From positions 1 through 32,072 of the forward strand of contig JAUYEE010000347.1 in NCBI GenBank assembly GCA_030691545.1: a DNA stretch of 32,072 nucleotides, given 5' to 3'. This document shows, one piece after another, positions 24,244 to 32,072 of this stretch (positions are counted from its first letter, which is position 1; the number at the start of each line of letters is the position of its first letter). The notes under the pieces are model-generated. The model was not told the origin of the DNA and ran no database searches. It saw only the letters and a program-made list of their open reading frames with translations. This stretch comes from a bacterium (GTDB lineage Bacteria; Auribacterota; JABMQX01). A program made the position numbers and the translations under genes.

Positions 24244-24286
24244 GAAGCGTGGCCAGGATTGCCGCGCTTCATGGGCCCAGATGCCC
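24244..24286 (+). promoter_or_regulatory. Tandem leader hairpins P1 and P2 (candidate ANTAR target)
   Basis: P1 is a 10-bp stem (24244-24253 with 24261-24270, one G-U pair) with 7-base loop CAGGATT. Two bases later P2 is GGGC (24273-24276), hexaloop CCAGAT, GCCC (24283-24286). The GCCC arm of P2 overlaps the 5' arm of the terminator that starts at 24284, so P2 and the terminator exclude each other. Known ANTAR targets are two hairpins with 6-base loops carrying A1 and G4, the second overlapping a terminator. Here G4 is kept (C-x-x-G-A-T) but position 1 is C. Confidence 0.5.
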
Positions 24287-24324
24287 TCCTATCGCACCAT
24301 TACTGTGCGGAAGGAGGGTTTTTT
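24284..24324 (+). terminator. Intrinsic terminator in the leader of the ANTAR-regulator gene
   Basis: CCCTCCT (24284-24290) pairs with AGGAGGG (24312-24318); inside, CGCAC (24293-24297) pairs with GTGCG (24305-24309) around a 7-base loop. Six Ts follow directly (24319-24324). It lies about 45 bases after the predicted start of transcription and 204 bases before the regulator gene, so it acts as an attenuator, not as the end of the upstream kinase gene alone. Confidence 0.8.
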
Positions 24325-24528
24325 GTCGCGCCGGGGGGGTGCGCATCATGCTCAAGTGCCATCAGCATGACCGAGTTTCAGGCACGCGGTTTTTCGCAAG
24401 CCAGGCGGCTCGGTTTATGCGCTCAAGCGATCTGATTTCCTCGTGACATGATCAACCTCTCCGCGGGACAAGGCCCGGCAGGGAAAACACCGGCACTCCC
24501 ACAATAACTACCGAGAAAGGACAGACTC

Positions 24529-25122
24529 GTGAGAGTTGTCATTGCGGAGGACGATTCCATCGTTGAGCTGGGGCTCCAACGGATGCTGAAGAGCTTGGGG
24601 CACCAGGTTGTCGCGTCGGCTCGGACGGGTGAAGAGGCTGTGCAGATGGTCAAAAAGTCCCGTCCCCACATGGCCATTCTCGATATTGAGATGCCCGAGC
24701 GGGACGGTTTGGATGCCGCACATGAGATCACAGAGACCTGCCCGATCGCTATCCTCATGCTCACGGCATTTTCTGACCACAGTCTCGTGAAGAAAGCGGC
24801 GGAATCGGGCGCCTTCGCTTATCTCGTAAAGCCGGTGACCATGAAGCAGCTCGACGCCGCGATGGGCCTTGCCCTGGCCCGGTTTCAAGACTACCAGAAA
24901 ATAAAAAAGGAAACGGATGGCTTAAGGCAAAGGCTCGAGGAACGGAAGGTTGTTGACCGGGCAAGAGAGATACTCGCCCAATACCTCGGCATATCGGAAG
25001 GAGAAGCCTTGCGTCGGATGCAGGCGGAGAGCCGCCGAAACCGGCGCAAGATAGAGGAGACCGCAAAAGCAATTATCGCCACCTGCGAGATTTTGAGCAG
25101 GTCGCCAACGACAAAGGCATAG
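24529..25122 (+). CDS. ANTAR-domain response regulator (PdtaR/AmiR/NasR type)
   Basis: 197 residues. A receiver domain (1-120) has RVVIAEDDSIVELGL, phospho-acceptor Asp52 in MAILDIEMPERDGLD, LTAFS and YLVKPV. A coiled coil (about 122-145) leads into an ANTAR three-helix domain (about 135-192: VVDRAREILAQYLGISEGEA, LRRMQAESRRNRRKIEETAK). ANTAR domains bind dual RNA hairpins and stop terminators from forming. GTG 24529 has GAAAGGA seven bases upstream. Its own leader and that of the next gene carry matching hairpin-terminator structures, suggesting autoregulation by antitermination. The cognate kinase is most likely the HisKA_2 protein just upstream. Confidence 0.93.
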   Translation: MRVVIAEDDSIVELGLQRMLKSLGHQVVASARTGEEAVQMVKKSRPHMAILDIEMPERDGLDAAHEITETCPIAILMLTAFSDHSLVKKAAESGAFAYLVKPVTMKQLDAAMGLALARFQDYQKIKKETDGLRQRLEERKVVDRAREILAQYLGISEGEALRRMQAESRRNRRKIEETAKAIIATCEILSRSPTTKA

Positions 25123-25357
25123 GATTCCGCCGGCTGAACGCATGCGTTCTCAGACTGTCTGCCACGAAGAGGCGAACGCACAAGCCCGCGTTCCGAGTTC
25201 GACTGCTGCCGAAGGACGTCAATGTCTCAGCCACGGTTTGCATGGAGAGGAAGGAGCTCGTCTGCGAAAGGCCAGGAGGGTAACCATAACCGTTATTCTT
25301 GAGGCGAGGCCAGTGACGCCTCCCGGGCGAGCTCTTTCTAATAATATGTTCGCTTGC

Positions 25358-25471
25358 TGCGGTAGGAAGCCTTAAGGTTTCCGCCGCAAACAGGGGCCAG
25401 CGCAGAACGCGTTGGCACCCGAACCGGAGAGCACCCAGAGTTGCTGCTCGGCCGGTGGGCCATGATTGCCC
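25358..25471 (+). promoter_or_regulatory. Second leader with hairpins (candidate ANTAR target)
   Basis: A 31-base hairpin (25358-25388: TGCGG..CCGCA enclosing GGAA..TTCC and CC-TTAA-GG) is followed by a bulged 7-bp hairpin (25427-25449, loop CCCAGAGT). Then comes GGGC (25457-25460)-CATGATT-GCCC (25468-25471). The last GCCC is shared with the terminator 5' arm. TGGGCC..GAT(T)GCCCTCCT is common to this and the 24244 leader. A weak TAATAT at 25342 could be a -10 box. The bases 25123-25350 and 25511-25778 contain no gene I recognise. Confidence 0.45.
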
Positions 25472-25510
25472 TCCTCGCGAGATTCGCGTCTCGCGGGCGA
25501 GGGCTTTTTT
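25468..25510 (+). terminator. Intrinsic terminator in the second leader
   Basis: GCCCTC (25468-25473) pairs with GAGGGC (25499-25504); inside, CGCGAGA (25476-25482) pairs with TCTCGCG (25489-25495) around hexaloop TTCGCG. Six Ts follow (25505-25510). It is 268 bases upstream of the small GGDEF-like gene and 346 bases after the ANTAR gene. Confidence 0.8.
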
Positions 25511-25778
25511 ATCGTCGCACCCGACGTGGGAGGTAGTTCCTGCGGCACGCCCAAAAGAAGGAGGCCCAGAAGAAGCCAGACTGGAGCTGAGGTTTGGCAA
25601 AGGGAAGGGTTGATTCCCCTAAGGAAGCTTCGGCGTGCAGGGTCCGACTGGCCAGGGCAGTCAGGCAGGAGCGGATTTCCCTGTAGGTTGCATCGCTGAG
25701 AATGTAACTGAGAGGGCGGAGCTGTGTAAGGGAGGCGAACGTCGGGCGGGTCTGACAACGACACTCTGGAGCCGACAG

Positions 25779-26171
25779 ATGCAAGACGAAACGTTGGAAT
25801 TGGAATGTCTTTTAGATTACGAGCTGCGCTGTTCAGAGCGCTACCGCCGACCCCTCTCTCTGGTAACGGTTGTTCCCATGAACACCCGAATCAACCCAAG
25901 GAGTTTACTGTTTCCCGCTCTGCGGGGAAGCGACCAGTTATTCGAGGTCCACGGCCATGCCGCCATCCTGATGAGCGAAACCAACTGTCAAGGGGCCTTG
26001 GCCGCCATCGGACGCTACAGCAAGATGTGCGAGGGCGAGATCGATCTCCGTTTCGCAGTTGTATCTTATCCTGAAGACGGAAGTACGGTTCACGAGCTTC
26101 TTGCTATCGCCCAACAACGTCTGGACAAGGCGATGACGTTGGAGCGCGGGGCGGTTGTCGCGGCAGACTGA
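25779..26171 (+). CDS. Miniature degenerate GGDEF-like protein
   Basis: 130 residues. It begins like a GGDEF domain (LLDYELRCSERYRRPLSLVT) and ends like one (LRFAVVSYPEDGSTVHELLAIAQQRLDKAM), but the middle is shortened. The catalytic GGDEF loop is replaced by LFEVHGHAAILMSE and the metal Asp of the DID motif is VVPMN. It therefore cannot be an active diguanylate cyclase and may be a binding or scaffold protein. ATG 25779 has TGGAG seven bases upstream; an earlier in-frame ATG (25635) adds 48 residues without similarity. It follows a leader with an attenuator matching that of the ANTAR gene. Confidence 0.7.
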   Translation: MQDETLELECLLDYELRCSERYRRPLSLVTVVPMNTRINPRSLLFPALRGSDQLFEVHGHAAILMSETNCQGALAAIGRYSKMCEGEIDLRFAVVSYPEDGSTVHELLAIAQQRLDKAMTLERGAVVAAD

Positions 26172-26329
26172 TGGAGAACGGACAAGCGGCGTCGCCTTGA
26201 TAGACACGGACAAAACCAAATGAGCGGCACGAAGGCGCTCAAGACAACGTGCGGAGTTCTGACCCGAGCGAGGCAAGGGAAATCTCTGAATCAGTCTGAG
26301 CGATAATCAGGGCAAGGCGAAAAGCCCCA

Positions 26330-26412
26330 GGTGCGGGCACTGGAATCGCCCTGCAACACTGGGTTACCCAATAGCCACCCTGGTGGGGTTGGGCGAGGAG
26401 GCCGCCCGCGCC
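26330..26412. other. Structured element, weakly related to the 27436 and 28034 elements
   Basis: GGTGCGGGC (26330-26338) pairs with GCCCGCGCC (26404-26412), enclosing TCGCCC/GGGCGA and two small hairpins (TGGG-TTA-CCCA and CCAC-CCTG-GTGG). The left arm shares TGCGGGCACT with the 27436 element, and the total span is similar. It lies in the 356-base gap before the NtrB-type kinase; the rest of 26172-26527 shows nothing else. Confidence 0.3.
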
Positions 26413-26527
26413 GCCTTGCCCGGTGAGGGATATGAGGGCGGTGGTAGGGGTCGCTTCCCCTCCGGGAGATGGCGTTTCCGTTTGTCTGGCGAGTTCCCTC
26501 GCGTCCAGCGACTTTCATCGGAAGACA

Positions 26528-27310
26528 ATGTCGAAAACAGAAAAAAGTGGTAGCCCCTCGACAAAGGCCAGAATGCCGCAAACAACGGAACTGCCACGAG
26601 CGGAGACGATGGACGCTCTCTCCAGGTTTGCCAGAGGGGTCGCACACGAGTTCAACAACATCTTCGCCATTGTGATCGGATATACCGACCTGACCATTGA
26701 TGGAGGGGAAATATCCACGGCTGCCTTGATGAACCTCGAGGTTGTCCGGGAAGCCGCTGTCCGTGGTGCTGAGCTCGTCAAGAAGTTGCATGCTTTCGCA
26801 GAAAGCAGTGTTGCAGAAAAGAGACCAATAGACTTGCGGGCCATCGTTGACCAGGCATTGAGGTTGTCGAAAAAGGAGCTCACTGGCGCTGGCATAAGGT
26901 TGAATGTGCGGCATCCATCAACGCCGGTTCTAACAACGGGCAATCCGGCGTTTCTGTTGAACGTTATTACGGAGTTGATCACAAATGCCAGACATTCCAT
27001 GCAGCACTCCCCACAAAAAACGCTGACCCTCAAAACGGGTTGTGAAGAGGAAGTCAGCCTCGTCTGTGTCGAGGATACCGGCGAAGGGATAGCAGAGGAA
27101 GACCTGGAGAAACTCTTCGAACCCTTCTTCACGACGAAGGGAGCGCTGGCCTCCGGGGAAGTCCACGATGGCAAGGCTCATGGGACGGGTCTGGGGCTGA
27201 GCATCTGCCACAGCATCGTGAAAGGTCACGGAGGCGACATCGCAGTCAAGAGCCAAGCTGGGAAAGGCGCGTGCTTCACGGTTTACCTGCCAGCCATGCC
27301 AAAGGCGTAG
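26528..27310 (+). CDS. Short NtrB-type sensor histidine kinase
   Basis: 260 residues, soluble, almost only a transmitter. HisKA has phospho-acceptor His40 in RGVAHEFNNIFAIVIGYTDL; the HATPase domain shows NVITELITNARHSM (N box), VEDTGEGIAEEDLEKLFEPF, and GTGLGLSICHSIVKGHGGDI. There is no sensor or receiver domain; the first 30 residues are polar. It must be controlled by a partner. ATG 26528 has GGAAG close upstream; the open frame extends to 26423 without similarity. It is the fourth signalling gene in a row on this strand, after the degenerate GGDEF gene. Confidence 0.88.
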   Translation: MSKTEKSGSPSTKARMPQTTELPRAETMDALSRFARGVAHEFNNIFAIVIGYTDLTIDGGEISTAALMNLEVVREAAVRGAELVKKLHAFAESSVAEKRPIDLRAIVDQALRLSKKELTGAGIRLNVRHPSTPVLTTGNPAFLLNVITELITNARHSMQHSPQKTLTLKTGCEEEVSLVCVEDTGEGIAEEDLEKLFEPFFTTKGALASGEVHDGKAHGTGLGLSICHSIVKGHGGDIAVKSQAGKGACFTVYLPAMPKA

Positions 27311-27435
27311 AAATGCGAAAAGGACACAGGTTCCACCAGGACGCGCCGTGTGGAGTTGTTTGGAAGCAAGAAGATTGGCTACGAGTTCAGGATAGAAAAT
27401 CGCAGGAGATGAAGCCTTCACCCCCCGGCACAAGT

Positions 27436-27512
27436 GCGGGCACTTCCAATGTTACCCTTTCGTATCCCCTTTGCACAGCCCCGTGCAAGGATCCCCCGCT
27501 GGAGGTGCCCGC
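27436..27512 (+). ncRNA. Structured ~77-nt element, copy 1 (RNA or palindromic DNA)
   Basis: A 13-bp outer stem (27436-27448 with 27500-27512, one G-U) encloses a hairpin TTGCAC-AGCCCC-GTGCAA (27471-27488) extended by ATCC/GGAT. A run of five Cs follows the inner hairpin. It shares GGTGCCCGCC and the preceding CCCCC with the copy at 28034. Strand is not certain. No promoter was identified. Confidence 0.45.
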
Positions 27513-28033
27513 CCTGCCTTTCGCGTGAGTGATGACGGGGCTCAGGGAGGGCCTGCGAAGCGAGAAGGCGTTTTCCTTCCGGACATCCACCTGCGGTATC
27601 CGGCAGAAGTTCGACAGCCGATGCAGGAAGCGAGTGGGCTGGTTGGATGGACCGTCCGAGGTTGGAGTCCGTGGGCGTTGCGAGCGGTTCGCAGTTTTAT
27701 TTGAAAAGCATCGTTGTTCTCGGAAACCCAGGCATTCCCCGAGGTGGACATCCCGGTTGACCGATACGCTCTCCTCGAGGTGTGCCTGGCGTGAACATGG
27801 TTTCGAAGCTGCTGCGGGTGAATACTGCGTCCCTCGGAGCGGCGGCGAAGGTGAAAGACCGGCGCCGCTGTTGACCGAGAAACACTCCAATCGGAAATGC
27901 AAAGGGCCGCGGAACAACATGGGGGGCTCCCCACAGGAACGAAATCCCCAAAACAAAGTATGCGTCCGTTGACACGCGGCCCTTCGCTGTCTGTCGTGAT
28001 GGCTGCCGGTCGGCTTCCGGCGCGAAACGGAGC

Positions 28034-28112
28034 GGGCGGGCACTGTTGATTGAAACCTGTGCTGCTGTTCAGGACCCGTTTGCAGAGGTTCCCCCAGTCG
28101 AGGTGCCCGCCT
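28034..28112 (+). ncRNA. Structured ~79-nt element, copy 2
   Basis: Outer stem: GGGCGGGCACT (28034-28044), then a bulged G, then TTGATTG (28046-28052), pairing with CAGTCGA GGTGCCCGCCT (28095-28112), about 18 bp including several G-U pairs. Inner stem AACCT/AGGTT encloses CTGC/GCAG. As in copy 1 the inner stem is followed by five Cs and then by GAGGTGCCCGCC and a CTGCC..TT tail. The paired positions differ between copies while pairing is kept. Confidence 0.45.
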
Positions 28113-28512
28113 GCCCCTTATGAAAGTGTTCGCTGCGAATCAGAAAAGCAGCAATGAGCGATCGCGAAGTGGTCTTCATGGGTTCTCCCGACGAGCAAAT
28201 CTTGACCAAAAAGATGAATCTCTTGCCTGCTGGTGGGTTTTGGCCGCCAGGGTGTGGCATTCCCCCGTATACCGCGGCACTCCACGCGGAGTTATCAGCT
28301 GGCAGGTAGGGGTGACTTGAGGCAGAAGTCAGGAGCTCTGGACGCCCAAGACTCACCGTTCTTGGGAAAGCTGACTCAAATTAGATGGGGGCTCACCCGA
28401 GACCACTTCAGGTTTTTGCAGGAGTCTCTCTCATTCGAGTAGGACAGAAGAGCATCGGCGAGGCGGACCTGTGGAATACCGGATGCTCAATCGAACGCAT
28501 GAATCGCAGGAC

Positions 28513-28728
28513 TCAGCCGGCCGCCAGATTCTCCAAAGCAACTTTGGGGGCGGATCGCACGATACCGAGGTTTTCGCTGGCATCGAGAACTTCGATGCCG
28601 ACCACCTTTCCACCCGGCGCTATGTTGATGGCGACATCCTCGCTCAGCCGAACCGTCGTGCATTCGTATTCGCCTTCGAGAAAGCGAATATATGCGGCGT
28701 CAACCTTGGGATCGTACTGGATTTTCAT
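28513..28728 (-). CDS. DUF2283 family protein (probable antitoxin-like partner)
   Basis: 71 residues with the DUF2283 pattern: KIQYDPKVDAAYIRFLEGEY, then VRLSEDVAINIAPGGKVVGI and EVLDASENLG. ATG 28728 has GGGAG seven bases upstream. It lies 17 bases after the DUF4258 gene on the same strand. DUF4258-DUF2283 pairs are common and thought to be toxin-antitoxin-like; this is inference from gene pairing. Confidence 0.9.
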   Translation of the reverse strand: MKIQYDPKVDAAYIRFLEGEYECTTVRLSEDVAINIAPGGKVVGIEVLDASENLGIVRSAPKVALENLAAG

Positions 28729-28745
28729 GAGGAATCTCCCTTCGA

Positions 28746-29015
28746 TCAGAAATAGAATACGTACACGGTTACCACAACTCGCTCTGCAGGGTCTTCCGCA
28801 ACAATAGGCACCACCTGCCTTGTGGCATATTGTTTACCTCCCCAGAGGGCATTGAAAGGAAAGTTGAGCCGATAGCCTTTTCGCCCTTTCTTAGCGGGGA
28901 ATTCTTCGCCACGCGTCATCGCGAGTTGAACTTCCTCGCGCGTCGCGCCCCGCTCGCGCATCTGTTCCAACGCATGCTCGCTGAACGCAATACGCTTTCT
29001 TAGTGATTTGTTCAC
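28746..29015 (-). CDS. DUF4258 family protein (probable toxin-like partner)
   Basis: 89 residues. DUF4258 features: IAFSEHALEQMRERGATREE near the N-terminus (the HA.EQM.ERGI helix), GEEFPAKKGRKGYRLNFPF, and a C-terminal VVTVYVFYF strand. It resembles small RelE/BrnT-like folds. GTG 29015 is the start in use; no strong ribosome site. A possible promoter lies at 29038-29068. Confidence 0.87.
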   Translation of the reverse strand: MNKSLRKRIAFSEHALEQMRERGATREEVQLAMTRGEEFPAKKGRKGYRLNFPFNALWGGKQYATRQVVPIVAEDPAERVVVTVYVFYF

Positions 29016-29037
29016 GGAAATGTTGCCCCGCGGTCAC

Positions 29038-29068
29038 AATTAAGCATCATGGGGGTTCTTCCTGTCAA
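29038..29068 (-). promoter_or_regulatory. Possible promoter of the DUF4258-DUF2283 pair
   Basis: Minus strand TTGACA (29068-29063) and TTAATT (29043-29038) with a long 19-base spacer. Start would be near 29031, about 16 bases before GTG 29015. Confidence 0.35.
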
Positions 29069-29650
29069 ATCAAAAGGGGCAGATTCTCTGTTGTCTCCTT
29101 CAGGGACGTTCTCCCTGGGCAAGATAATAATAACGTGAATGTTGGCTATTCTGCAAGGCTAAAAAGTCTGAGCGAGCCGGGGCGGCCCCTGGTGGCGAAG
29201 TCAATTTCGGCATGGCCGCCTCGGTAGGCTTTGGATATCCAAGACTCGTCGCGCAGTCCAGCGTTCTTTCACGCGTAAGCGCATTCGGTGCAACACGCAA
29301 GATACTCGAGTTAGAGAAGTTGCGCTTCAAAGCCCTGACCAAATCTGCGGATGGCGATGTTGTTCGGGACAAATAGTGTTGAGTTTCGCGCAGGGAAAGA
29401 CCAACGGACGCCCAATCCGAAGGTTAAGCCGTTCAGGACGCGGGATAGACAATACGCCATTATTTGAAGACCAATATGTTACCGCCAAAGCAATCGGAGT
29501 TCTCGTCCGAGCATTTGAGCCGTGTATCCAGTTTGTATCCGGAACGACACATTCGGCGGTCGAGCTTGACCGCCCCGAGCGAACCGTCATCTCCATGTTC
29601 GAGGTGAGGATCAACCAGTTGACGAACGCGGGTTCTATCAGGAATAACGA
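29069..29650. other. Gap before gmd, no convincing gene
   Basis: An open frame 29376-29654 (92 codons, TTG-like start) ends in an ATGA overlap with gmd and could be coupled, but its residues show no family motif and no ribosome site was seen. Nothing else is recognised. Confidence 0.35.
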
Positions 29651-31715
<2,065 letters not shown>

Positions 31716-31745
31716 TCACAGACACCTCTCTTGTGAAGTATGTAG

Positions 31746-31828
31746 AAGCGGCGTCTCGCCGCTTGGCCTGATGAAGCGGCATCACGGGCAGGACTGGCCC
31801 TGTTATGTCGCAAACGCGGGTGGCCAGT
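31746..31828. repeat. Short palindromes downstream of fcl
   Basis: AAGCGGCG-TCT-CGCCGCTT (31746-31764) is an 8-bp, 3-base-loop palindrome exactly in the style of the 1010-1163 array. ACTGGCC (31793-31799) and GGCCAGT (31822-31828) form a second, wider inverted repeat. There is no T-tract. The remaining sequence to the window end (31829-32072) has no gene I recognise. Confidence 0.5.
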
Positions 31829-32072
31829 GCCATTCAAATAGAGCCACACCCGTGGGTTACTTGGGTGGCGAGGTGATGAAGAGGTTGAGGCGGAGAAATC
31901 AACGGAGTGTGCCGCCCAGCGAATCCGCTCCACTGCCCAGTGAACGGCACTTAGAGTGGAATGGACCGGCTCCGCTGTGCAGTCAAGGGTTCCCACCTGA
32001 GCGGCAGGCGTCGCCGCTGCGGAGCGACCCAGTCCCACCGTCCCGTCAAACGTTCACTGGAGGGAAAGAACG

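Larger units (their letters stand above)
27311..28512. other. 1.2 kb without a recognisable gene
   Basis: Several open frames of 60-218 codons exist on both strands, but none shows a family motif, a convincing ribosome site or a hydrophobicity pattern of a protein. The only organised signals are the two structured elements at 27436-27512 and 28034-28112. It may be decayed sequence or a region of non-coding RNAs. Confidence 0.4.

Noticed and set aside
24282..24324. Terminator at 24284 as the plain end of the kinase gene
   Set aside because: It is 145 bases after the kinase stop and sits directly after a separate promoter and hairpin, so an attenuator reading fits better; it may additionally stop read-through.
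26281..26400. Resemblance to a c-di-GMP (GEMM) riboswitch (AGGGCAA, GGGTTACC)
   Set aside because: The conserved GACGCAAAGCC core is absent and the order and spacing do not match.
27387..28043. 218-codon minus-strand frame in the gene-poor 27-28 kb stretch
   Set aside because: No recognisable motif, no ribosome site, Arg/Ser/Pro-rich composition typical of spurious frames, and it runs through structured element copy 1.

Overview
This 32 kb bacterial window is GC-rich (roughly 55-60% by eye), densely coding, and comes from a diderm with lipopolysaccharide: it carries KDO genes (kdsD, kdsC), the LPS exporter (lptB and an LptC-LptA-like gene) and a gmd/fcl pair for GDP-deoxyhexose sugars. A complete Rnf operon (rnfCDGEAB) points to an anaerobic or facultative energy metabolism. 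The secreted beta-helix protein, the many short palindromic intergenic repeats and the heavy load of PAS/GAF sensor kinases are typical of uncultivated environmental lineages. I cannot place the phylum from sequence alone.

Layout. 1-3.9 kb: the end of a DUF72 gene, an array of short palindromes, a secreted beta-helix/choice-of-anchor protein flanked by inverted repeat stretches, and an M24-peptidase-like protein lacking several metal ligands. 3.9-8.0 kb (minus): CheR-type methyltransferase plus a 1084-residue hybrid histidine kinase, which look like a split form of the CheB/CheR-PAS sensor family. 8.2-8.8 kb: an overlapping DUF4160/DUF2442 pair. 8.8-14.1 kb (minus): rnfCDGEAB behind a good sigma70-type promoter. 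14.5-15.3 kb: DUF1848 protein with a C-terminal CxxxCxxC cluster. 15.3-20.2 kb (minus): kdsD-kdsC-lptC/lptA-lptB-diguanylate cyclase, an LPS precursor/export operon ending in a c-di-GMP enzyme.

20.4-22.0 kb is a scar: the 5' half of a tRNA-His, then the C-terminal remnant of a DNA methyltransferase and a probable N-truncated DUF4145 protein, suggesting a decayed defence or mobile island.

22.5-28.1 kb is the most interesting part. It holds a PdtaS-like (HisKA_2) PAS-GAF kinase, an ANTAR response regulator (a class that binds RNA hairpins to prevent termination), a miniature degenerate GGDEF protein and a short NtrB-type kinase. The two genes after the kinase are each preceded by a long leader with a matching architecture: a hairpin, then a small GGGC/GCCC hairpin with a 6-7 nt C..GAT-type loop whose 3' arm is also the 5' arm of a strong intrinsic terminator. 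This is the layout expected of ANTAR antitermination targets, but with loops that differ from the published A1/G4 hexaloop. Two further structured elements of about 80 nt with compensatory changes lie downstream (27.4 and 28.0 kb), with a weaker third at 26.3 kb.

28.5-29.0 kb (minus) is a DUF4258/DUF2283 toxin-antitoxin-like pair, and 29.65-31.7 kb is gmd-fcl. The window ends in non-coding sequence with more palindromes.
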